Assembly: GCA_036365455.1 (NCBI GenBank)
Contig: JAWQUS010000023.1
Coordinates: 8,370,001 to 8,434,000 of the forward strand
Origin: Macrosoma leucophasiata
Lineage: Eukaryota > Arthropoda > Insecta > Lepidoptera > Hedylidae
Length of the DNA stretch: 64,000 bases
Direction of reading: 5' to 3'
Every line of letters begins with the position of its first letter. Positions within the stretch are counted from its first letter, which is position 1. This document shows positions 56,880-64,000 of the stretch, one piece after another. The position numbers and the translations under genes were made by a program. The notes beneath the pieces are model-generated. The model saw only the letters and a list, made by a program, of their open reading frames with translations, was not told the origin of the DNA and ran no database searches.

Positions 56880-57170
56880 ATTATGACGGCGTATGCGTAT
56901 TGTTATCGATGTAGAGTATTATCGGTGTAGGTACAGGGTGCGCGTACGGTTACGCCGCTCGCGTCTCTCCGATTGAGTCGTGAAGGCGCGCCGTGTGCCT
57001 GCGCACAGATGACAGCTCCAATGTCTTCTTCCCTCCCCAACCCGCTCGTGCGCCTCGGGATAAACGGCGCTCTCTACGGGATACGGAATAGACTTGTCGT
57101 GCTTTTTATTTATTTCTTTTTGTTACACTATCGACTGGTCGCGCAAGGATTTTCTTGGGTTTGAAACTTA
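56880..57170. promoter_or_regulatory. GC-rich block with TATCGAT motif
   Basis: Contains TATCGAT at 56904-56910, half of the DREF/BEAF-type element of insect promoters, followed by about 150 bp of CpG-rich sequence. No coding sequence is recognised. It could be a promoter or 5' non-coding exon of a gene whose body lies outside the window, or a repeat. Confidence 0.25.
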
Positions 57171-57224
57171 ACTGGTTATTCGTGTTAATTGCTTTATTAT
57201 TTCATTGCTATTACCTACGTATAC

Positions 57225-57379
57225 ACTAACCCCCTTATTCATAAACGTATATTAGCTACTTTTTAGTTATAGAATGCTTTGTCTTTGTCAGTTGCATTTT
57301 CAAATGTACAGGAAAGAAAAAGACAAGGGAGAGATTAGCAACACTTTAGCTAAACACGTGTATGAATAAGGGGGTTAGT
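57225..57379. mobile_element. MITE with ACTAACCCCCTTATTCATA inverted ends
   Basis: 155 bp; inverted ends ACTAACCCCCTTATTCATAA and, read inward, ACTAACCCCCTTATTCATAC. The interior contains matching TTTGTCTTTGTC / AAAGACAAGGGAG stretches. The target duplication is not clear. Confidence 0.72.
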
Positions 57380-57639
57380 TTATTCTTCCAAACTTATACA
57401 AAAAATGCACATATTTATAGTTGTCTTTAGATGGTGTATTAAATATTAATATTAAGCAATATGTATAAATTACAACAAATTTGAATTTAACGATAAAATT
57501 ATTTTAATGTTATCTCTACATCGAGTTCAAACTCGCAGCAGCGTAAAATGTAGCATGACATGTGTATACATTAATAGGTGCGTGTATATGTAGCAAGTTC
57601 TCGAGAAAGTCATTATTGAGACCTTCGTCGGGGCGTATT

Positions 57640-57821
57640 TTTTGTTCGGTCCGGTCAGTGTTTGTGTACTATATAAAAACGTTTATTTTAAAATTGCGTT
57701 GATTGAGTTGTTACGGCGCGGCGGCGGGAGCGGGTATCGGAGTGATTTCATGCCTACGGCGGCATCGCTTCGTAAACAGCTCGATTGCGTGTTATGTAGC
57801 GATGTAATAATTATCTTATGA
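57640..57821 (+). promoter_or_regulatory. TATA-containing GC-rich block with a short open frame
   Basis: TATATAAAAA at 57670 precedes a GC-rich leader and an ATG at 57750. The frame opened there stops after 23 residues at 57821 (MPTAASLRKQLDCVLCSDV...). This could be an upstream exon with a donor at GTAATA, or chance. Confidence 0.22.
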
Positions 57822-58053
57822 TCCTCAGATCCTCATCCTATTATTGGTATATTATTATGTTCATTAGTGTACCTACGTAGTAGTAATACAATTTGGTTTT
57901 ATCCTTATTTACGAGTACTTCCTGGTTTTAATGTATTTACTAAAGGATGGCAGAATCAAACACAATGAACACATTCAAAGTGAAGTTCTACACAAATCCT
58001 GATTTTAAGTCCTTAGCTCTATTAAAAGACTACACTTAAAATCACATTCGAAT

Positions 58054-58290
58054 GTGGATGGTTGCAGAAGCCCAGGAAGACCAAGGCTGACCTACCATGA
58101 CCAAATAGGTCGAGTTCTGTCTGATGGTGGGGTCAAAAGTCTTAGGAATCGGCGTGCATGTATGAAGAGAATGATGAAGGTAGACGAGGCACGAGAGGTT
58201 TGTCTGAACCGGGATATCTGGCGCTCTACACTCTCTGCCTACCCCGTTAGGGACCTGGCGTGAAGATACATACATACATACTTAAAATCA
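58054..58290 (+). mobile_element. LINE 3' end (RTE-like ORF C-terminus) with (ATAC)n tail
   Basis: The plus frame 58054-58263 gives GRPRLTYHDQIGRV...RACMKRMMKVDEAREVC and ends DIWRSTLSAYPVRDLA. This is the C-terminal end of a lepidopteran non-LTR retrotransposon reverse-transcriptase polyprotein. It is followed by ATACATACATACATAC. 5' truncated. Confidence 0.75.
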
Positions 58291-58582
58291 TACATTTATT
58301 TTCAGGGTTCCGCAAAAGGAAAACAAGTACCTAACTTTATAAGATCACTTGTGGCGCGTGCGTCCGCCTGTCTGTACGTCTGTCAAAGTCGATTTTCTCT
58401 GAAAGTACTAAGCCGCTTGAGTTTAGTTTGTTGCAAATTATTATTCCAAACAAGTACGAGTGACTAAAAGAAATAAAATCTAAATAAGATGAAATAACTT
58501 TAAACAAGTTTTTCTAAGTACCTATATGTGTAACATATCAATAAAAAGCCATAATGTCTTAAAATAAGGATCTCAAATCTTT

Positions 58583-58629
58583 TTAGGGTTCCGTAGTAAA
58601 CAAGGAACCCTTATAGTTTCGCCATGTCC

Positions 58630-58669
<40 letters not shown>

Positions 58670-59245
58670 GGTCTGTCTGTCTGTCCGTCCGCGGTTGAGC
58701 GCAAAAACTATTAGTACTAGAGACTTGAAATTTGGCACAAGTATACACCTTAATTACGCCTACAAAGTGGTAGAAAAAAACACGAAAAAAAAAATATTTA
58801 TGATAACCTCCCCTACTTGTAACGCGAGGACATTTTTCTTATTTTCGATTTCCATATAGTGTTGTTGGATAGGTCTTTTAAAAATATTATGGGTGTCCGA
58901 ACATCATTTTTCAATTTAGTTAACTGTACGTGACTTATTAAGCTTTAAAGTGCAAATTTTCGTTAGACTCAAGTGTCCCCCCCCCCCTACAGACTAAACG
59001 GCTATTGTTAGAAATTCAAACGTTACGGCAGTAGTAGCTAAATATAACGAAATTAAAAGGAAAACTATCACACCTAAGTTGGCTTTACAAGTTTGCGAGT
59101 AATAGTCGACCAAATGTATTTTACTCGAAAATTTCGCACAAGTCCATAGAAAATAATTATTTATTTTTTTCATTAAATCTCTTACTCTGTAACTACGGAA
59201 CCCTACACTGCGCGTGTCCCGACACGCACTTGACCGGTTTTTCTT
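58583..59245 (+). repeat. Repeat B, near full length
   Basis: Starts TAGGGTTCCGTAGTAAACAA, contains a TCTG microsatellite, and ends CTACGGAACCCTACACTGCG with CGACACGCACTTGACCGG. This is a widespread lepidopteran repeat whose ends share an inverted GGGTTCCGTAG. No transposase seen. Confidence 0.6.
58630..58685 (+). repeat. (TCTG)n microsatellite
   Basis: About 13 tetramer units with one phase break (CTGGTCTG near 58670), inside repeat B. Confidence 0.9.
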
Positions 59246-59490
59246 TTCATATTGTTGAAGCTATTAAAGAAAATAGGCGAAAAGTGACCACTCCACCCTT
59301 GCCCAAAACTTTTGGACCTGAAATTTTGACAAAAATTGTACTGATAATACAGTAAAATTTTAGAGACCTATGGATATAAATGCATAGATAAATTCTTATA
59401 AGTATTTCTACGGAACCCTGTCCGAAACGCACTTTGTCGGGTTTTATTTATTTATGCGCGAACACATATCTTTACTATGTCTAATCTACA

Positions 59491-59636
59491 CTAATGGTGA
59501 GATTCACAGACCGCACTACGACTTTACTTTGAGCAAAGTATGCTTAGAACTGTCAGTACAGTATGGGATTTGATAGTTCGAAGCGTACTTTGCTTGAAAG
59601 TAAAGTCATAGTGCGGTCTGTGAATCTCGCCCTTAG
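59491..59636. mobile_element. MITE with ~45 bp inverted ends
   Basis: 146 bp hairpin-forming unit. Left CTAATGGTGAGATTCACAGA and inverted right CTAAGGGCGAGATTCACAGA; pairing continues through GACTTTACTTTGAGCAAAGTA. Confidence 0.75.
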
Positions 59637-59821
59637 TAACGCGAGTGATGCTTCGTGCATCTCAAAGCCTCAACGTGTTTGTCTCCATGGTGTCTTTAGG
59701 CCACAATACAACAGCTGCTGTAGGCGCTGTAGCAGCTTGCGTCGGTCTGATCATATAGTCGAGATGGCGTTGTTGCTCGGACCCTCCACTAGTCTGGTTT
59801 GCGATGCTTGTCGTAAGCTGG

Positions 59822-60112
59822 TGGCGGAGAGCTCCAGTGACGGAGCTCTCGGGCGAAAGCACCACCGCATTACCTAATATACGAGTACTTGCCGCTAACC
59901 GCTAAATGGTAGTGTTCAGCACTATCGTATTCCGGTCAGGTGGGAATGTATGGCCCTGTAATTTCCGGCACATGAGAATAACACCTTAGGGCTCAGGAGT
60001 GCGCATCTGCATTTTGACCTTGGTCTTTGTGTTGGTGTCTATAGGCTGCAGTCATCACTTAACATCTATGTGAACTGCATGCTTGTTTGTCACTTCAACT
60101 ACATAAAAATAG
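59822..60112 (+). repeat. Repeat A copy 21, full length
   Basis: Hairpin GAGCTCCAGTGACGGAGCTC perfect; CCGCTAA is locally duplicated (GCCGCTAACCGCTAAATGG). Confidence 0.88.
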
Positions 60113-60399
60113 CATCTTTATCAGGGGCCCCGGGCTCACAGTTAGGTCCCGCATATAAGGAGCCTCAGAGCCACACAGTCCGACCTCCCCAGCTCGCATC
60201 TAAGACCTCAAACCCTCGAACACGTCTGTGATAACTTAAAAAGACTAATTAAAGCTTTGGTATGTACCAGCCCCTACATACTCGTTTATCATATCACGGA
60301 CCTGAAAAGGGAGTGGCAGTGGAAGTGACAATTAAAGCAAAATGAAGCGCGCATGGCGGCGGCTGGTGTAGATCGTAAGCGATCTACTCAGTTAAGCGA

Positions 60400-60665
60400 T
60401 ACGGGTGCGGTCGGGTGTGTGATGGGTCACCGCTAGTGGCAAATAAAAAATGCGTGTTTCCGTGCTGCAGAGGGCACGTTAAGCCGTCGGTCCTGGTTGC
60501 TATCGATAGGTCGGAGGCCTTATTGTTTGCCCGTTTGAAAACATCCGACAGCGGGTTGGCCACTAACCCGTATCTCCACCAACCCGCCTTGAAGCAGCGT
60601 GGTGAAGTAAGCTCTAGACGTGCCCAGCAGCGGGACGTTTCAAGGGTTGTCATTATTATTATGCA
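60400..60665 (+). mobile_element. LINE-C 3' end
   Basis: Contains GTTAAGCCGTCGGTCCTGGT and GCAGCGTGGTGAAGTAAGCT; internal deletion of the CCTCCC...GGGAG part; tail ATTATTATTATG. Confidence 0.72.
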
Positions 60666-60780
60666 AAATCATGCCCTAACCGTTCCAAAATATCAAAAAT
60701 GCAGTTTTCACTTTTGCTGGCACTCTCGGAGTGCAACCGGTTGTTTTTTAAGGGCGGTCGAGTTCCATTGTGGGTAACTC

Positions 60781-60905
60781 ATGGGCCGCCAAATGGTTGT
60801 GTTCAGCACTGTCGTGTTCCGGTAAAATGAAGTTCCTAATGGGTTTTTGTGTAGATGTCTATCGGCTGCAGTTATCACTTAATATCCATGTGAACTGCAA
60901 CCTAT
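60781..60905 (+). repeat. Repeat A copy 22, internally deleted
   Basis: GGGCCGCCAAATGGTTGTGT joined to TTTTTGTGTAGATGTCTATC after loss of about 90 bp. Confidence 0.75.
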
Positions 60906-61757
60906 GCACATATTATATAGTTTTGACACAACGGATGACCAATTTGTACCCCCATTCTTCCTTACATTTTCAGGTAGGTACCTCTTGATCGTGGTACTTA
61001 TCTCCTCCTATGTAATGTTTATGATAACTTTGAGGCTTGAGCGACTGCGGTGAATCAGCAGCGCGCGCCACGTTGGTACGGTGCCTATAATAATCTGAGG
61101 GTGGGTTTTAATGTAGGTGTGGTAAACCTCGATTATCACTCGTAGGAGTCGGAATTGAAACAACGGGCGCTGGAGTTTACTGCTAACTTTCATCGTAACA
61201 AGCAACGTGTTTAAGAGCGGTCTTATAGTTAGAGTTAGAGTCTATTATATGTATTCGATCTTAACTAGATTAGCCGTCGTGGTCACAGACAAACCAATAA
61301 CCTAGGACGTGGTTTCCGGTAACTACTGAAACTATATCCGGAACCGTAACATCTGCATTTTTTAAAGTTTTCGGCTGGCTTGTGGCAAGCGTCTGTCAAA
61401 GGCCCCAAGTCCCAAAGCAACTATTGACAACTATCATGTCGTTCAATGTTTAACCGATGTGTCGTAATCTACTAATCTATTGTATGTTTCAATTAATTTT
61501 CAGATTCTATTATGTCTACGACTCGTTTAACTATAGGTATCGTCTATCTATTATCTATCATCACTCAAATAAACGTGATGCTGGCAGTTAAACCTAAGGG
61601 CGGTTGCCATTAAAAAAAACACAATTGTTTGTTTGTCAATGACAAATTCATGTCAATCAAGTCAATCTTGTTTGTTTACCTTTTAGGCATTTTTGGTGTT
61701 TACTCAATGGTGTTCACTCACTTATTTAATGTTATTTTATGAATAAAAGATATTAAT
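60906..61757. other. Upstream region of RMI2
   Basis: Includes repeated TGTTTGTTT / GTCAAT words at 61620-61680 close to the expected transcription start. No TATA box stands out. Confidence 0.35.
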
Positions 61758-63487
61758 ATGGCTCTGAATCCCAAAAAATATTTCAGTAAAGATTTAGTGA
61801 ATCAACCCACACCATTAGATGTATGGTTACATGGCACAATAGAACAAACGGTGGGCAGTGATATTTTAATAATTTCAGACTCTGTCGGTAGAGTAAAAGT
61901 AACTAAATGTGATTCTGCTGATGGCATTATTGACAAAAATTCACTTAAGAAGGGTAAGAAAACCCAGTTATACCCATTTATTGATTGAAATGGATTTGTA
62001 ATCCCTAGTATACATATACAAACAATCTTCGTAGCAATGCATTGCTTTGTCATGTCCCATGTCAGTAACTTTTTTCCAGTAACTGATACCGACAGATATG
62101 CTACCACAAAAGCATGTCATTATAGAGCATTTGCTATTTGGTAGCATGGGTGACTAAGCAAGCATTGTTAGTATGTTGGCATGCTTATTCCAAGCATGCT
62201 CAAAAATCATAGATTTTGTTTGATTTTTAAAGAAGAATGATACTGTTCCATACATTTTGACGACCCGGTTAGTCCAGCGGTGCGAAACCACCGTTTGATT
62301 CGAAGGATCGCGGGTTCGATCTCCGCACCGGAACAAATATTTGTATGGCCTACAGATATTTGTTTCGGGTCTGGGTGTTTGTGTATGTGTTGTATGTGTA
62401 CAACGGCACCCACGACACAGGTTTATACCTACTGTGGGGCTGTGAGTGTAAGCGTATTTTATTTTTTATTTTTATTTATTTCTGAGCCCAGGTGTTAACA
62501 CAGTACAAATTATGTCATTTTCAAATTACTATAAAATAAATACCTACTTATTTGCAATTCAGACATTTTTTGAGTTGCCAGTATTACTATTGAGGTATAT
62601 ATGATCAAGTAAAAGTTGGGTTATATTGCTAATTGTTATCTATATTACAAAATGGACTGTGTAATGGGTTAACCAGTAATGATTTTGCAGGCCCAACATT
62701 ACCAGTCTCCTTTGCTTCTTGAGGGCAGGAGCAAGAAGCGAGAGGTGAAATGAATTATGACCGGTGGTTCCAAAGGGTGTTAAATAAATTGCCTTTGTAT
62801 CTTTTCGGTCATTCATGAATTAACAATCCAATTCTATAACCAAAAAAATTAAATTAATGACATCCAATTTCAATAAAGCTGGGCAAATAAATATGGTATT
62901 ATTTCCTGAAGTTAGTAGAAGACGATCTCTGCATATCCAAATGAAAACTTTCGATGTAAATCACTGGAGCTCTACCACCAACAATATGTAGCAATATGTA
63001 TTTAGTTATACTAATACAGCAAGCCAAATAAAAGTTTATAGGTACAAACCTCTGCACCTGAAAATCGAACTCATCTTGAGTTTGATTTTCAACATATCAA
63101 TATTATCCTACTGAGGGGATTTTTAACAATTATAGGTGTACATCGTCACCAACATACAACATAGATTTAAAATCAAAAGTGACTAATCACAATTATTATT
63201 TTTTCATTTTTGACAAACCTTGCACGTATTCCACTGATGTATGTACTTGCGCTTGTAGCGACGTCGCCCGACAGCGTTGCCCAAAACAAAATAATCTTTC
63301 AAATGTTTACTTTACAGGTACATATTGCTGTATTATAGGTGTAGCAACAAAAACGAAAGCCTTGCCTGAAGTGGAAGCAACAAAATTTGTTGATCTAACA
63401 TCTAACCCACACATGAAAGCTGCTTGGGACAGTGAAGTCCGTGAATCTCAACTATGTCTACAAGCCAGAGTTATACCAACATTATAG
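61758..63487 (+). CDS. RMI2: RecQ-mediated genome instability protein 2-like (RMI2), two exons
   Basis: Exons are 61758-61953 and 63318-63487, joined in phase 1 (donor GTAAGA, acceptor TTTACAG) to encode 121 aa. RMI2 is the small OB-fold subunit of the BLM-TopIIIalpha-RMI1-RMI2 complex that dissolves double Holliday junctions in the nucleus. The protein reads as one OB fold. It starts near LDVWLHGTI, the exon junction falls in the conserved K-G-x-Y strand (KKG|TYCCIIGV), and the C-terminal helix carries the family signature K-x-x-D-L-T-x-N-P...W-x-x-E-V. Human RMI2 is 147 aa; this copy lacks most of the N-terminal tail. An in-frame TGA 18 bases upstream of the ATG fixes the start. AATAAA lies two bases after the stop. 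Its intron holds a SINE-1 copy. The gene converges with the SCP2-domain gene. Confidence 0.85.
62257..62465 (+). mobile_element. SINE-1 in RMI2 intron
   Basis: Full length. The B-box is slightly changed (GGTTCGATCTC), and the tail is ATTTTATTTTTTATTTTT. Sense to RMI2. Confidence 0.85.
62962..62985 (-). repeat. Repeat A hairpin-end scrap
   Basis: CACTGGAGCTCTACCACCAA only, in the RMI2 intron. Confidence 0.5.
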
Positions 63488-63488
63488 A

Positions 63489-63494
63489 AATAAA
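63489..63494 (+). terminator. RMI2 polyadenylation signal AATAAA
   Basis: AATAAA begins one base after the TAG stop. A very short 3'UTR (about 25-40 nt) would follow if this signal is used. Confidence 0.5.
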
Positions 63495-63520
63495 ACAAAT
63501 ATTTTATATAAAACGTGGCA

Positions 63521-63526
63521 TTTATT
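63521..63526 (-). terminator. Possible polyadenylation signal of the SCP2-domain gene
   Basis: TTTATT on the plus strand is AATAAA on the minus strand. It is the only exact hexamer I found between the two convergent stop codons, and would give a 3'UTR of about 400 nt that nearly touches the RMI2 transcript end. Confidence 0.3.
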
Positions 63527-63903
63527 CCTCCACCATTGTATAATGGAATGAATGTATAATAAAATCATAATTTATATATATTTATATAAATAACTCATAA
63601 AATAAAATCTCTGAAACATTTCAACACTGGTATAAGTGTTCTCTTTATACCGTTACCATGTAATAATTATACAATCTTTAGTTATTGATAACAATTTACA
63701 TTTCATAGTGATTACTGTTATAGATATTTGTTACACATTATTCATATCATAAAACCATGATAACACTAATACATATTTTCTTACCATTCATTACAGTATT
63801 TATATATTTGTGTGACAATAAAGCCCTATGTGAATATGGCAAAATAAAGCTATTTCTGAATGCTTAGTAGAAATCACAGTCTGTTTCTATGATACAGATA
63901 ATC
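63527..63903. other. Intergenic/3'UTR between convergent genes
   Basis: AT-rich, with no open frame or repeat family recognised. Probably mostly the 3'UTR of the SCP2-domain gene. Confidence 0.4.
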
Positions 63904-64000
63904 TTATAATTTAGATTCAGTCTTAAGAAGAGGGCCAAGCTTCTGGGCGAGCATGATGTTGCCGGCAATCTTAAGCTTTCCTTTCATGTAAGCAACCTGC
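63904..64000 (-). CDS. SCP2 sterol-carrier domain protein, C-terminal end (partial), peroxisomal
   Basis: The last 31 codons of a minus-strand gene, running off the window at 64000. The peptide has the conserved end of an SCP2 domain (AYMKGKLKIAGNIMLAQKL), a short linker and a terminal SKL, the canonical PTS1 peroxisomal import signal. SCP2 domains bind acyl-CoAs and sterols. They occur alone, or fused to thiolase (SCPx), to 17-beta-hydroxysteroid dehydrogenase/hydratase (HSD17B4) or to a dehydrogenase (HSDL2). The visible part cannot separate these; HSD17B4 and HSDL2 both commonly end this way. The 3'UTR would extend leftwards toward RMI2. Confidence 0.8.
   Translation of the reverse strand, partial: QVAYMKGKLKIAGNIMLAQKLGPLLKTESKL

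Larger units (their letters stand above)
61954..63317 (+). other. RMI2 intron
   Basis: A 1364 bp GT/AG intron. It contains one full-length SINE-1 copy in sense orientation and a 24 bp scrap of repeat A at 62962-62985. Nothing else is recognisable. Confidence 0.75.

Noticed and set aside
60415..60777. 120-codon plus frame and its antisense partner
   Set aside because: Both lie over a LINE-C 3' end, which is non-coding.

Overview
This is a window of an AT-rich animal nuclear genome, almost certainly a lepidopteran insect (moth or butterfly). The evidence is spliced genes with GT/AG introns, a mariner transposon with a DD34D transposase, Helitrons with A|TC...CTAG|T borders, tRNA-headed SINEs, and the dense mixture of short retroelement 3' tails and MITEs typical of Lepidoptera. 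No functional tRNA, rRNA, CRISPR or prokaryotic gene organisation is visible. Most long open frames here are chance frames or lie inside repeats.

Only three host loci can be supported. (1) 21494-28670, minus: a two-coding-exon GAS1/GDNF-receptor-like gene encoding a secreted, probably GPI-anchored cysteine-rich protein of 243 aa, with a 6.4 kb intron full of repeats. (2) 61758-63487, plus: a two-exon RMI2-like gene (121 aa, OB fold, BLM-TopIIIa-RMI dissolvasome subunit) with a SINE in its intron. (3) 63904-64000, minus, partial: the 3' end of a gene with an SCP2 sterol-carrier domain ending in the peroxisomal signal SKL, convergent with RMI2. Weaker candidates are a GC-rich promoter with a possible first exon near 20.0-20.25 kb, similar GC-rich stretches at 56.9-57.8 kb, and a MADF-domain relic at 18.0-18.3 kb.

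The rest is repeat landscape. 'Repeat A' is an unclassified ~285 bp family with about 23 copies or fragments; it has a 5' hairpin and an A-rich 3' end. Several copies are split by younger insertions: a 534 bp hAT-type MITE with 8 bp target duplication at 1.1 kb, a 458 bp TTA-flanked MITE at 50.8 kb, and a Helitron at 50.0 kb. Other mobile elements are a near-complete mariner with one internal stop and a clipped right end (55.4-56.7 kb), its internal-deletion MITE (34.8 kb), and an autonomous-type Helitron helicase relic (39.0-41.5 kb) carrying two nested insertions with target duplications. There are also a 652 bp palindrome with two inverted tRNA-like sequences (35.9-36.5 kb), and a ~1.6 kb terminal-inverted-repeat composite with tandem arrays (46.7-48.3 kb).

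Layout: 0-20 kb gene desert with MITEs and Helitrons; 20-29 kb the GAS1-like locus; 29-55 kb transposon-rich intergenic DNA with a diverged tandem array at 30.3-31.7 kb; 51.5-55.4 kb AT-rich and almost feature-free; 55-61 kb mariner, LINE tails and repeat B; 61.7-64 kb the convergent RMI2/SCP2 gene pair.
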